DNA of 64,000 nucleotides from Triplophysa rosa (taxonomy: Eukaryota; Chordata; Actinopteri; Cypriniformes; Nemacheilidae). Of the stretch, positions 23,431 to 35,649 are shown piece after piece (the stretch's first letter is position 1; the number at the start of each line of letters is the position of its first letter). Made by a program: the position numbers and the translations under genes. The notes beneath the pieces are model-generated. The model saw only the letters and a list, made by a program, of their open reading frames with translations. It had not been told where the DNA came from and searched no databases. The stretch covers positions 32,787,831 to 32,851,830 of the forward strand of contig NC_079890.1 of assembly GCF_024868665.1 (NCBI RefSeq), written 5' to 3'.

Positions 23431-24324
23431 TTTTTCTTTTTTTAAAATGGAATGGTTTTAGATAATACATGAATCTAAAGAAAAAGGCCGACTGTGGACT
23501 GCACCGCAAGGTAGAAGATAAGCTTATTGTGTCACGGCAGTAATAGCACTATACATTAATGGCAGTGAAGGCAACGATTCATAGGAATGGTTGTGTCTGG
23601 CCTTAATTCAGATCCCGGGCAATCCACAGCCGTCTAAATCATAACAAAAATACATGCTTAAAAAAAATTCTAAGGTTACATAAACCATTTTGGAAGAGAA
23701 GAGAATCTTGTTAGGGAATCTGTCTAGGAATTATTATAAAGAATTATTATAAAGTGACTAGACGCATAGCAAGCGGGGATATATTTACAACGACTACACT
23801 GCAGAAAAAGCAGGGCTCCTAGCAAGTGTAACAACGTACTATCTATGAGAGAAAGAAATCAAACATAACAAATAACGTCTCTTCTCTTTCAAAAATAGTT
23901 TTTGACACACAAAAAATACCCCACGTTTTCTGCGCAAGGACAAGTTAAGGCAGGTCTACAACAACTACTGTCGTTGTTATTTGCAATTTTAAAATCCTAG
24001 ATAGCCTATGTTTCTGTATTTTAAACTTTTGACTCGAGGCATAAAAAAGAGAGGGATCAATATAGAGAAGACTTCCATTCGATCCCTGTCCTCCGCTGGT
24101 GATCCTGGTGGGCCAGAGCCCGATCATCAAAACCGCAGGGATGCCACTCAAGCAGTCAACAGTCAGGGCTCGCTGAAGGGCAAGTTGCGATTGGTCGAGG
24201 TATTGGTCGGATGGAGGGGTGCAGGGGGGAGACCGTTTTCCCTCTTGTCCCATAAAGCTTTTGGCCAAAGCCCATACCCAACAGAAACAAAGATGAGGAG
24301 ATTCATCGGTGGAACGCCATCCGC

Positions 24325-27300
24325 TTAGATGTTAATGTCCCTGACGTCTGTGGGTGTGCAAGACAGGTCCACGTCTTCCTCCACCCGTTTGGTCTCTGTG
24401 GAGATGCTGTGTTGCTGAGCTTGCCTGAGACTAGATTCCAGCAGGGACTCGATCTGTTCCTGACACGACCGCAAGCAGTCCTGTAAGGGAAGATGGAGGT
24501 TAGCACGACGCAAATGGAAGGTACATAGCGGTTTACTTGAAAAGGTGGCACACTTACAGGGTCGCTCCTGATGACCTGCGAGAGGAAGTGGGTGAGGTTC
24601 TGCGACGAAAGGGAACTGTCGCTGCTCTTCAGGTACAACCCCTGCACTGCCGCCACCACACTGCCCGCCGCGATCATGGAGGGAGGGCACGCGATGAAGT
24701 TAACATCTGGGGGAAAAAACAACAGGCTCTTATTAGTTCACACATGGACAATGAAACAACAAAAAAACAATAAAGCTGGGGTACAACTAGTGGGTTAAGG
24801 AATATCGGAAGAGCGGCTGTGGGTGGGGACTGAGCCCATAATAAAGCATAGCATGACTAAACTGTAATGAGAGCAGGGTTGGTAGGGGACAGTCCGTGAC
24901 ATTTGGGGCCGACACCACGGCTTTAAGCCTCTGGGTATTCGGGGGGAGGCAGAGAACTTTGCTGTAGGTCCCGGGCCGGCTCCAACTACCCCCTATGGTA
25001 GCTCTCTCACCCTCGCACACCAAACATCCAATAAATCAAGCTTTTATACACCCACACTCACGGGTAAGGGCAAGTGCACAAAAATCCTGGGGTTTCTGTG
25101 ACTTGAATGTCTTCTGCAACACGGTCCACCACTTCAAAACTCTCTCAAGACATATGTTGACGTTTGTTTGAAATTGACTTCAGCTTGCATTGGCTATAAG
25201 AGGAGATTATAAATCAAAGCTGCCTCTCTGCCTTATATTCTGCTTTGCCCACACATGGTGAATAGAGACACACACAACTGCCTTTCTCATAGGAAGTTGT
25301 CTACCGTCGCTAGCCCGCAGATGAGAGGGCAATTGTCAAGACAAATTGAGCATAAAGGCACAGGAGCCGTCACCCCGACCCATTCATTTCATTCAGCGGC
25401 GCCCACCCCCCTTTCCAGGATCCGTCCAACCACACTCTCCCTGGCTCGCATCCCAGGCTACTTCGTAAAGAAATGCAGGTCATAAACATAAAAGGGGAGC
25501 GAGCTTTAGTGATACCCACCATGTAAATGGGGGGGGGGGGGGGTCGGGGGGGACAAAAAGAGAGGAATATACAGCGCCAGTTCCTTCCTGAGACTAAACA
25601 ACAGGTGATAAAGCGATTGTCATAGGTTCCTTTACAATGAGCTGGAAAAAATAAGATTTTCTGCCCATCACGAACATCTGAGCACATGCTCTTAATCAGA
25701 GAGACCTGGACATCTAGACATCTAGGGAAAATATCAGGTTACAAAGGCCCTTTCACAAGGAAAATGTCAGCAAACAGCTTCCTCTTCTGCATGGTTCACA
25801 CGCACGGCATGCGCAGAAATACTGCGTGATGCAGGCAGCGCTCCTCAGAGGCCACGGCGCAGTCATAGCAATCGCCACAAAAGGAAACAGACTTCCTCTC
25901 TCTCATGCAGAGGCTCAAAGTGGTTTACAATAACTCTGAGTGAGGAATTAGGACAAGAAAGATGACTCTTTCCATTGCAATAAAAGTCAGGCCGATAGCA
26001 GCACTCGGTTGAGGTAAATCAGTACTTTTTGCACGGCCCTCTGTTCCGAGCAGACGTACTTGGAGCGCCTAAATAAAAACAAGGCACATGTGTACAGCTG
26101 CAGGTTGAAATATTTATGTAGGCACATACCTGTTGCACAGAGGGCCACAAATGTCTGGGCGTGCTTGCGCAGTATCTGCTTGCTGCTCTGATGTATGGGA
26201 AGTTTGGCGAGAAAGTGTTCAATGAAATCGTGCGGTGTGACGGAGGCTAGATCCCACTTCAGTTTATTTAAGGCCAGCAGTTCCATTTGCTGCGAAGGAG
26301 ATAGAAAAAGGCGTACGTTTATATAAAAGCCCAGACGACTTTTTCCATAGGACCAAACGTTGCACTCTTTGACCGCTAGATGGAGATGACGAACAGTTGC
26401 ACACTCACGCAAGGCCTATATTCAATTAACAGGCACTTAAAATGTAAAAACTTTGTAAAATTGCTGTAATTGTTGCAAATGCACGAGAATTGCATTAGGC
26501 TTCACTGTACAACAGACTAACACATATAGGCTATCATAAATATCAATGCAAGCATATAACGTAGGCTACTTCCTTTGCTACAAAATGACATGAAATTTAT
26601 TGGATTATTAAATACAGTAACATGTGCCTTTAATATCGTTCCTTTAAACAAGTAGGCTATACGGAGTATTGAATAATTACCAATAATTCGCTGGGGCGGA
26701 TGGAGTTGTCTGTATATATGCACAACTTTTCTGCTGTTAGTGGCACAGTCTCTTTCATTTTAGAGGCCAAAAACATACAAGTGGCTCCTAGCAGCTGTAA
26801 CCTGGTCTTTCTGGTGGGCTCCACCGATAAAAATCTGTCCAGGTAATTCATAGCCAATGGGAAAACCTCCTCTTCACATTTCTGCTCTTCACAGACCTGT
26901 AGACAAAAGAAAGTGCATCATGTATACAGCTAACACACATTTGGCTCTATGAATTCGCAAACTGTATATTAAACAAACTAACGCGACGCTTTGATCTTAT
27001 CGAGTTATCCAACGCGTTTAGCATCTGCCAAATAGCTGCACGTGCAATGCGAAGGGTTAAATTATAAACGAATAAAATGCGACTGCTAAAAAGAACATTT
27101 ATTCAATAATTAGATCGCAAGCTAGAGTTTTGGAAAATGTAGGAATATTATTGCAATTATCTGTTGATTCTAGTGGTCGTTGCTTCCCGAGGCAAAAAGG
27201 TGGTGTCTAAGCTAGGCTCAGGAAACAATTTCCTAGTTCGTCATCTTTTCAAAAAATATTTAAAAATATAATAAAATTGTTTTGCTGTGATTTACACACA

Positions 27301-28408
27301 TATAAATGTTACAGAAGTTGTGTTTTATTCAATAAAAGTACAAAATGTCGAATTTAGTGAGTAAATCGCGTGAAATTAACTGAATTCTATAGCCTCTGTA
27401 TACATCGAGGCGCATGCGACATTTAATGGTAGTGGGTATTTCAAAAATTAATATAAATTATTCCGATGCATCGATTCTAATGTTAAATATCTGTAAATCC
27501 AAATTAATCGATCTAGAATATAATCCGACCGTTTAGAACACGATCTTGACTTTATAAAGTCGAAAAATAGCTTATTTTTATACCGCCGTGCAGGCGCTAT
27601 GCAAACTGAAACAAAACTTTTACGATAGCCTACAAATATTACGTTTACATGTACAATTTAGATTTAAATGATAGTTGTGAATTATAGGTCCACTAAAGAG
27701 CGCCTTAACTCATGTAATGTCAATAATGTTTCCATTGTAGAATTTAGAAATATAAAAAACTTAAGCAAACGACAACAAAGATGGCGTATAACTACTGGCA
27801 CGAGTGAGAATGCATACGTGTACATTGGTATTAAATTGAAATAAATTCTACATTTATTTATATTATCTTTAGTTTACTGGTAAACGAAATAAATAGGCCG
27901 AATGGGAAAAAATAAGCGATATAAAACGATCCGAAAGTAGGAAGTACAGAAAACCACGTCTGGCATTATTACTTTTGTAATTTCATTTTTACTTCAATAT
28001 TTTAGTAGAAAATAATTGCTGTTGCGTATTCCTGTGAGATGGTTCTGGGGTGAGCGACAATGCTGTTGAACTCGGGTAACATTTAAATATATTTACGTTT
28101 ATAAAACATTTCTTCGGGTCCAAAGAGCATGAGCAGAACCATCATGAGACAAACTTGTGTAATACACTCACACAAACACACACGCACACACAAAAAGATC
28201 CGAAACAAACCTCGAGCATCCACGTTGCGACGATTTTCCTCATTTTAGGCACAATTTCTTTCTGAACGCACTTGAAATAATTTGGTGACGGAAGATAGTT
28301 TTCCTCAGCTTTGAGCATTGTCTGTAAAACTCGGTCATTCAACAGGTTGGTATCTTGGTAAGCTCTTTTAATGGTATCCACTTCGCAGCAAAACAGCTGG
28401 TGCTCCAT
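24325..28408 (-). CDS. ccnd1: Cyclin D1 (five coding exons)
   Basis: D-type cyclin that activates CDK4/6 to phosphorylate RB1 in G1. In transcript order the exons are 28408-28211, 26896-26681, 26289-26130, 24706-24558 and 24480-24325, giving 292 residues (human 295). All donors are GT and acceptors AG; phases are 0, 0, 1, 0. The N-terminus [11 protein letters not shown] carries the LxCxE RB-binding motif (LFCCE). The cyclin box spans exons 1-3 and keeps [28 protein letters not shown] and [12 protein letters not shown]. The last contains Lys112, equivalent to the CDK4-contact lysine. The second cyclin fold follows with [17 protein letters not shown]. The C-terminus ends [13 protein letters not shown]; Thr283 corresponds to human Thr286, the GSK3-linked degradation phosphosite. 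Introns are 1314, 391, 1423 and 77 bases. Cyclins D2/D3 are excluded by the C-terminus and the neighbouring genes. Confidence 0.98.
25529..25552. repeat. G15-TC-G7 homopurine run in ccnd1 intron 3
   Basis: Fifteen consecutive G, then TC, then seven G on the plus strand (C runs on the ccnd1 sense strand). It could form a G-quadruplex in the template strand of ccnd1. The exact run length may be unreliable because long homopolymers are prone to assembly error. Confidence 0.8.
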
Positions 28409-28542
28409 GTCTTCGGTGTTGCCCGACTTTTGGCGATGACAAAGTAAGAGAATTGGATCTAAGTTCGGACACGGCTTCCGTGGATGCTGCGCTGCCTCTG
28501 CTGAGCTCTCTAACTCTCGCTCCGCTTGACAAAAGTCCCCTA

Positions 28543-28550
28543 TGACGTGA
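28543..28550 (-). promoter_or_regulatory. cAMP-response element (CRE), TCACGTCA
   Basis: One base off the palindromic CRE TGACGTCA, and in the position of the human CCND1 CRE that binds CREB/ATF/AP-1 factors. Confidence 0.7.
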
Positions 28551-28565
28551 CTGTTGTTAAGGGAA

Positions 28566-28573
28566 GATCAAAG
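28566..28573 (-). promoter_or_regulatory. TCF/LEF site CTTTGATC
   Basis: Exact match to the LEF/TCF site of the mammalian CCND1 promoter, which mediates Wnt/beta-catenin activation, and at nearly the same distance from the CRE. Confidence 0.7.
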
Positions 28574-28620
28574 CAGCAGCGAGCCTGTGAGAGAGAGCGA
28601 GGGGGAGTCTGCTTAGGGCG

Positions 28621-31462
28621 GAGGAAAAACCTTAAAGAACTATGGGCTCTTGAGTTTGGGGTCCTTCCTTTAGCAGGATGGAAATAGGAGGTCCTATTCC
28701 GAGTGACGATTGACCAAGGAGAATCAGTAGGGGGTAGGCTGGGGTGGGGGTGTAGGGGTCTTTTACGGGAGGGGGCAAGCTGCTGGTGTTGTGGTCATGG
28801 GGTGGGGTGGAATGGGCTTTGGTGGCAAGACAGGGCAGTGCGGTCCGGAGATGTGTATTGGTTAAGTATTGGTAGGGGGCGGTATAATAGCCCAAACCAA
28901 GGTGCATGCTGTCCCATTATGAAACTCAGCTGCCCAGTGTAACTGTGATCCCAGGGGAAGCGTACAGCAAGTCAACTTATTAGAACCACAGAACTGTATA
29001 TATGCAATATTACACTTTGCTGTTTTACGTCTGTGGTCATAGAATAGTATAAACTGTTAAGTAAGAGTTTAAGAGGTTTTAGGTCAGTCTCACAGGTCAA
29101 AATAAATGTTCATGGTGGTTGTAAAAGTTAGACAGGAGTTATCAAAGCTCCGCGTCGCAAGTGCGTAAGGTTAAAACTGGAGTGCGTTTTCCGTAAATCT
29201 GACTCGAAATTGTGGTTTAAATGTTTAATATGAACGTCGAAACTCCTTTGTGTACCCCAAAAGTAGGAAGCAGAAATTAGCCGGAGCCAATGAGCGAGAA
29301 GTGCAGTTGCCAGGCAGAACTGCGGCACGACCTTTCATCTCGTCTCGTGGAAATGTAGCCTATAAGAAACATGGCAATTGAAAAAATAAAATAAAAATTG
29401 TAACCTACACAAATCGCACGAAAAACATTCGCAATAACCAAAGGTAACCTCTCAATATTGTCAATAAAAAGGTTACAAAAGAAAAAAGTACATAAATGTA
29501 ATGAAAATGCGTAAGAAATGTCAGAAACGATCAAATAAATGTCATCTGACGCCTTCGATTCTTAAATATAGATTTTAGTTTTTTTAGAGAGTATGTTACT
29601 GGAGTTTGGACACATAATATCCACGCAGTTTAAAACTCAACTTGGTTGTAATTGTTTGATACAGCTTTGATCAAACAGGGGCGCTCTCTCTTTAAACACC
29701 TCGCTGCATCATTGCTGTCGCTTCAAGATGAATTGGGGCTTTGCAAATTCCTCACATTCTTGTCTCGACACTTCCACTACCGTAAAACAAGTAATGTGGC
29801 TGTGCCTAACAACTTTACTGTAAAGTTGCATAGCTAGAATAAAGGAAAGATTAAAACTCCCTTAAATTACTGCTACTTAAAAAAAAATGTTTTTAACATA
29901 TTGGTACATGCTGAGATATGAAGGATTATATTGTTTAAAGTGTTTACAGAACAGTATCTACGTCTAGTCTAAAACCAAATATAACTTACATTATTATTGT
30001 GTACGTAACATGCTACTTTTTATTAATAAAATAAAAAATGAAGAACCTTTTTCACAATATATTGTCAAAGCAGATTTTTTCTTGTTTCGACATGATGTAT
30101 AAAATGAAACTATCAATAACAATTTGCAAAAGTTGTTCCTTCAAAGTTGTCTCTTTAAACAAAGCCTATAGTAAATAAACACTGAATAATTACTTCAACA
30201 TGGCAGAAAAGTTTCTTGGGCTACAAAAGAGGCTGAAGTGTTGCTAACAATGAAGGCCCGACCATGTGAGTTTTTGACTGTACTTCTATTACCATGAATA
30301 CGGTAAACGACTAGGAAGTTGTAGTGATTCTGGCCAATCGGAAATCCTTCTGTTCTGTAGGAGCTCTACAACAGTGTATGGACATTTAAAGTTCGGTTTA
30401 TATTTCACTACTCAACTTCTAAATTACTAATACAAAATCAGATTTCAAGGCTCTTACTTTTCAGATTTTATATTATAGATTCCTAATAGATTATTAATTT
30501 ATAGTTTAAAAATTATTAACATTTTTTTAAATAAATAATAGTGGGCATCAAATGAAGTTAAAAACTCTTTCACTTGGTACACTTTAACTTAGTGTACCTC
30601 ATGTTTAAATGACAATCATTTGATTTAGGCAGAATTACTGTCATGGAACACCAGGAATATAGTGAATATGCTCAGCTTCAATCTGAGAAAAATTAACAAA
30701 ATACCTTAACCAGAAATAAGGAATTATTGGGAATGTTTTAGAGATTAATTAATCAGAATGTGTAGTCAATGGATATACACTGCACTCAGTCAAAAAAATG
30801 TAAACTACTTTTAAGCAACACTTAGGTAAAGTAAAAAAAGGCACCACACACCTGGAAAACTCTCATAGACAGTTATGTTCAATTTGAGTTGGGTGCTCAA
30901 AGTTACTTTTGGATCCTGCAGACATGCCGTATTTATATATTATTCATATTTTTTTAAAGTTATCTCAGACGTTACTTTACATTTATGTACAAATATACGT
31001 AGATCAAATACACTATATATTAACTTGATTTATTTGCCGAAGAATTAAGGAATTCTGAATATCACAAAGCAGCTGAGTTGTCTCCATTAGGTAGCAGTCA
31101 GGTGGAGTCTTAAGCGCACTGCACATCAGGGAGGTTTTCAGGTGAATGTAAATGTCTGCGTATGAATGTAGGGATGAGGGCACAATAAATAACTCTCTGG
31201 CGACCCAGAGGCAAACGACTCAGTCCTGGTGAGCACTGAGATTAAGCAACAAAAGTTTTGGAACAAAAGCACTGTCCTGCTGTGAGGATTAAAATGGGGC
31301 GTTGGCCTAATTGCCAATGAGCGCCCATCTCCTCCCCCAACCGTGGATCATTTATACCTTTATACCTGTGGATACATACCTTTTTTTGTCATCCACACTA
31401 TTATCACCATCATATCACACACAATCCCTTATGCAACACGCAGATGTGACACTTAAAGAACT
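28621..31462. other. ccnd1 upstream DNA, no gene
   Basis: A G-rich stretch at about 28650-28890 is adjacent to the promoter; the remainder is AT-rich. No exon or domain is recognised on either strand. Proximal enhancers of ccnd1 would be expected here but cannot be picked out from sequence alone. Confidence 0.4.
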
Positions 31463-31744
31463 TTAAAGTGATAGTTCTCCCCCAAATAAAATGCTATCAT
31501 AATGGGATCAACTTTGTGTCGTTCAAAACCTGTATGTGACTCTCTTTTGCAGAATACAAAAGATATTTTGAGAAATGTGTCGGTTATTTTGTGTCCATAC
31601 AATGAAATTCAACGATGTCCAATGTTGCTAACCAACTTTCTTCAAAAAAATGTTCTGAACGAAGAAAGTCATACAGGTTTGAAATAACATGAGGGTGAGC
31701 AAATGATGGCAGAATTATCATTTTTTGGTGAACCATCCCTTTAA
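31463..31744. mobile_element. TTAA-type palindromic miniature element, copy 4
   Basis: Starts TTAAAGTGATAGTTCTCCCC and ends GGTGAACCATCCCTTTAA. The inverted arms carry GAATACAAAAGATATTTTGA on one side and GTCATACAGGTTTGAAATAA on the other. No coding capacity. Confidence 0.8.
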
Positions 31745-34700
31745 CCCTTTGATGCAGGAATGATCAATTATTTATATTTTTTCTTTTATGAAATTGATGT
31801 GATTTTTATATTTAAAAAACAGCTTTTGAAAAATTTGTCCATGGTAGTGGATGTCATGCATCAAAGGAGTAAGCAGTTTTGTGGCTTTTTAAATGCATAC
31901 TACAACACCCTGCAATTTCTTGGTCTTGTGAGTAACATGAACAAATTTACAGTATATGTAATGCTCTTATGTTAGTAGTGGAGCTAGTGTCTACATAATG
32001 AACAGATTAGTTGTCATCAATCACATCCACCACCATCACTTTTACCTGCAGGCTCTCCCCCCTTCTGTATTCTTCATCCTTCCTTACTTTGTATGACCTC
32101 TCATTAGGCTCTGTCTGTTTATGCCCTTAGGTGTACAAGTTCTCATCTTGTTCATCCTGCAGCCAGCAGCAAGAAACAAGCCAGTCATTTCTGTTTACCC
32201 GAACACTGGTACTCCCGAAAGATGGTTTTATTGTGATCAATTGAGACAAACAGCAGCCCACTGAGAAAATAATTACAAATGAGGTTTCTTTGATATCTCA
32301 ATTATTTCTTTTTGACAGCAGTGAGCTCGTAAATGTAAACTTTCAGAAGAGATCTCAATAATGTCACAAACTTCCAAATGAAATATTTGTCATCAAATTG
32401 AGACCATATTTGTGTGTGTTTATATTTTTCCTAAAGAAAGAAATGTCTGAGACAAACCTTAAATTAAACATTTGAAAATGCAATTATTTCCTGAGCAATG
32501 AAAGAGCAACCTGTGAGCCATAAAATGTCTCTCTTAAACAGCATGTTTTAGAGGAAAGTCCTAAATGAGAATCTACAATGTTGAAAGACAGAAATGTGGA
32601 GGACAGAAATGTGGAGGCTAAAATGTCTCACAAACAATAAATCTTGGTCCTACCCAGAAACATCAGGAGAAATGACAACTATATAATGGCAAACAGGCTA
32701 CGCAGGTAACACACTGAGCTTTAGGTATATGAGATTAAACAACAACGGTTTTAACACTGAGTCATGATACAGTATTTTCAAGCCCTTAAAACTAATTCTT
32801 TCACAGCTGATCTCTGACTCATCTGTTTTTCTTGGTGCTAAAAGGAAGGACAAAGAGTTTCCCTATTTTTCTGCTAAGCAAGCACGATGATATAACACAT
32901 ACACAAGCTTTCTTTAGTTCTGCTATCATTTCACACCAATTCTGCAACACCCTTCGTGTTGTTTTTTAACAGAACTAAGAGAATTTCAAGAAGTCTGATG
33001 AGGGGTCCTGCGGTCTCTCTGGCCCTAAAACCTGTTTGTGACCAACTCCATTCCTTTGCTCCTGCCCTATACCTTTTATTTCACTAATGGTGATGAAGAT
33101 GAATGTGGTGCCAAATGGAAGCAAATGGATTCCCCAACACCCTTGCAGGAGGTAGAACAGCAGGCCCCTGGCCTTCAAAAGAGATAAAAGTTGCCTTCTT
33201 CAATATTCAGCTCTTTTCACACTCTTTCTGACATTTACCGGGGTTTACTTGCATGCTATATGGTCAAATATATTGATTTGGAGGGATGATGGATATACAA
33301 TAAATATTTGTATATCCATCCAAACAAATACCTTGTATGTGCAAACATACTTGGCAATAAAGCTCTTTCTGATTTTTTTTAACTAAATGAACAACAGAAT
33401 GCCACAGCACTGGGTTTTAGTAGACGATTTGTTGTTATGTAAGTGCATCAGCCTTCAACCATGTCTGTGTTGAAAGTTCTGGTCATCCTAACAAAGACAG
33501 TCTGTGTAGATGATAAGAGGGTCCCTGGACCCTTGGTCCCTGGAGATATAACATTGCGCATACATAGAAGAAGCATTATGCCGTGGCCACTGTTTGACAC
33601 CAGAAGTATCTGTTAGTTCAAGGGCCAAGATGTGCGCTGATGTACAACATGCATCCACCCTTCATTTCATTGGCTGCATCCTCAAATCTAGAGAGGAATT
33701 CATGCTAGTATATGCATAATTGTATGACTTAAGTCTGTAATTTGCCGGGTGGGTGTTGACAGGGGCACGCGGGGTCACCTCACACTGCAGAATGGCCCTT
33801 GTTCTTCAGTGAAGAGATCACAGACAATGTCTCCTAGCGCAAATGCTTGCCTATGAGATTAAGAATTCCCAATTGGTGAAAGCAGTACTTTGCTTTAGAT
33901 CATTTATCTCACAATTCTATATTTAAGAATGCTAATAACTTTGTATTTGCCTATCACATACATCTAATTTGCCTAATCTCATTTACAAACAGTGCATGCA
34001 TAAAAATGTCGTTTGTAAAAGTTAAAGTGCTAATGTGAAGTTGCATGCAAAAATTTATGCTTTATGTACTCTACAACATCCGTGTGAATAATTTAAATTT
34101 TGATCTGTACAGGCCTGCAAGCAAATGCATCACCATTTGTCCTCACTGTCTGACCTCTGATCTTGCCCTGAACACTGGGCTGGGGGAGGTCACTGTCACC
34201 CTAAGTCCATCTTCAGCTTTGAAGTCCTGACTCATCTTCATATACTTGATATGTCCCTAAAAAGAGATGGAGGCCTCGCAATAACAGACGTTTGGGGTGG
34301 GGGGGTTCTTTTACACCATCAAAATCCTCCCCACCCACTTCCATGAAAACCTATCAAAAGGAAAGGAAAGATCGGGCAAGAGAAGAAAAAATGTTCCCCA
34401 CTGAAAAGGACCCATTTCTGAAGCCAGGGTGCCACCACAATAGTCCATGAAAAGATGGATAGAGTGATTGTCCTGTTTAGTGATCCGCAAAAGAGAGAAA
34501 CAGGGTTCCGCCGCAGAGTAGGGGTGGCCTGCGTCGGGCCTTCACACGCACTGAAGCCAAGGGCTGTGAGACTAGGAGAAAACCCCGGGGATAATAGAGG
34601 TCCCTGGAAGAGAAGGAACATCACCGGGAGGACTGGCCCCTGAGGGCCATCTGAAGACCAAACAGGGTGGACAAAAGCTTAACATTTCCTTTCCTCTGAG

Positions 34701-35148
34701 CATGTCTCCAAAGGAGCTTGTAGATTTAATTCGATATCACGGACAGTCAACTTTTAACTTAAACATGGACGCCACTGTCCGCACAAAAACATTGCATACA
34801 CACACCCAAACCAAACACGGAGACACACACAGGCCGTATTTACACATGTGCTATAGCGGCTGAATGTTGGCTGATTGATCAGCCAGACTCATTCTCTCGG
34901 TCAGAGAGGTCACTGTTCACTTTCCACCCGGAATGTTGTTTACGTTGTCACCTCCGAAAGGGGCAGATGGAGGATTAGAACATTCAAAGCCAATTAGAAT
35001 GGAGGAATTGTGTCATCCATCTTGTTTTCCAGTCACCCTGACAATGTCATAGTGGTCTGAAACTGAAATCCCATTTGCATTTCGAGTGTTGCAATTTGTA
35101 AAATATTGTTGCCATGCTGGGCCTGATATTATATTCTGAAATGAATGT
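31745..35148. other. Gene desert with short repeats
   Basis: No gene is recognised. At about 32253-32540 there is a member of a dispersed low-copy repeat (TTTGATATCTCAATTATTTC) with relatives near 36510, 37236 and 39865. A 15-base unit is tandemly duplicated near 32584-32613 (GACAGAAATGTGGAG twice). A short perfect hairpin lies at 33288-33320. Confidence 0.5.
33288..33320. repeat. Short perfect hairpin (13-bp arms, 7-base loop)
   Basis: GATGGATATACAA at 33288-33300 pairs with TTGTATATCCATC at 33308-33320. The flanks are AT-rich. This may be a chance or slippage palindrome; the stem is too short for a typical microRNA precursor. Confidence 0.5.
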
Positions 35149-35156
35149 CAAGCAGG

Positions 35157-35649
35157 CAGTGTTGGGTAAGTTACTCTGAAAAAGTAATTCATTACTAGTT
35201 ACTAATTACATATTCAATAGTGTAATAAGATTACTGTACAAATTACTCTCTCCAAAAAGTATTTAGTTACTTATTACTAATTACTTTCTATATCCTACAT
35301 CAACCTTGATTAGTTAAGTGATTCAAGGATAGGCATGAAAGGGCTTATTTAATTCATTCAATCAAATAATATTAAACTACATAAAGTACTCTTATTAACT
35401 GACCAAAGTATTACAAATGTGAGAATTATACATTAAAGCACAGATTTTAAAATTAGACTTTGAATTTTCATGTCAATTCCACTATTGCACACACATATAT
35501 TACACAAAGTATTTAGTTTAATTACATCAAAAGTAACTGTAATTAAATTACAGAAAAAATAAGAGTAATCCCTTACTTTACTTTTTCCAAGGGAAAAGTA
35601 ATTAAATTACAGTAACTAATTACTTAGTAACTAGTTACACCCAACACTG
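35157..35649. mobile_element. hAT-type miniature element with perfect 8-bp target duplication
   Basis: Termini are CAGTGTTGGG and CCCAACACTG. It is flanked by CAAGCAGG at 35149-35156 and again at 35650-35657, a perfect 8-bp duplication, the hallmark of hAT insertion. The arms are long subterminal inverted repeats (AGTAACTAGTTAC / ACTAGTTACTAATTAC) making a near-palindrome of 493 bases with no coding capacity. Confidence 0.92.

Larger units (their letters stand above)
21262..24324 (-). other. ccnd1: ccnd1 3' UTR (predicted, about 3.06 kb)
   Basis: The minus strand after the ccnd1 stop shows several blocks matching my memory of the human CCND1 3' UTR in the same order. One contains TAGTCACTTTATAA (near 23745-23760). 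One contains AAAACCATTCCATTT followed by AAGCACTTT and AGTCC (23415-23462). One contains TAAGGCCAGTATG (23059-23071). One runs from TTTGCTGCTATTTT through ATGTGATCAATTTT and TTAATGTGATT (about 22650-22470). The end carries CTAGAATAAAAC, like the human terminus. The length is close to the human 3' UTR of about 3.2 kb. The 3' limit is inferred from the AATAAA at 21281-21286. Confidence 0.75.
28491..28575 (-). promoter_or_regulatory. ccnd1: ccnd1 core promoter (TCF/LEF site plus CRE)
   Basis: On the ccnd1 strand, GCTTTGATCTTCCCTTAACA is followed by ACAGTCACGTCATAGGGG and ACTTTTGTCAAG. This is nearly the arrangement I recall in the human CCND1 promoter: CTTTGATC, TTAACAACAGT, a CRE (TAACGTCA), then a stretch with GTTTTGTTGAAG. 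There is no TATA box, as in mammals. By analogy with the human CRE (about 52 bases before the start), transcription would begin near 28491, giving a 5' UTR of roughly 80 bases. The start position is inferred. Confidence 0.7.

Noticed and set aside
24303..24722. 139-residue minus-strand frame as a separate gene
   Set aside because: It is ccnd1 exon 4 read through intron 4 into exon 5 out of frame; kept only as a possible intron-retention product.
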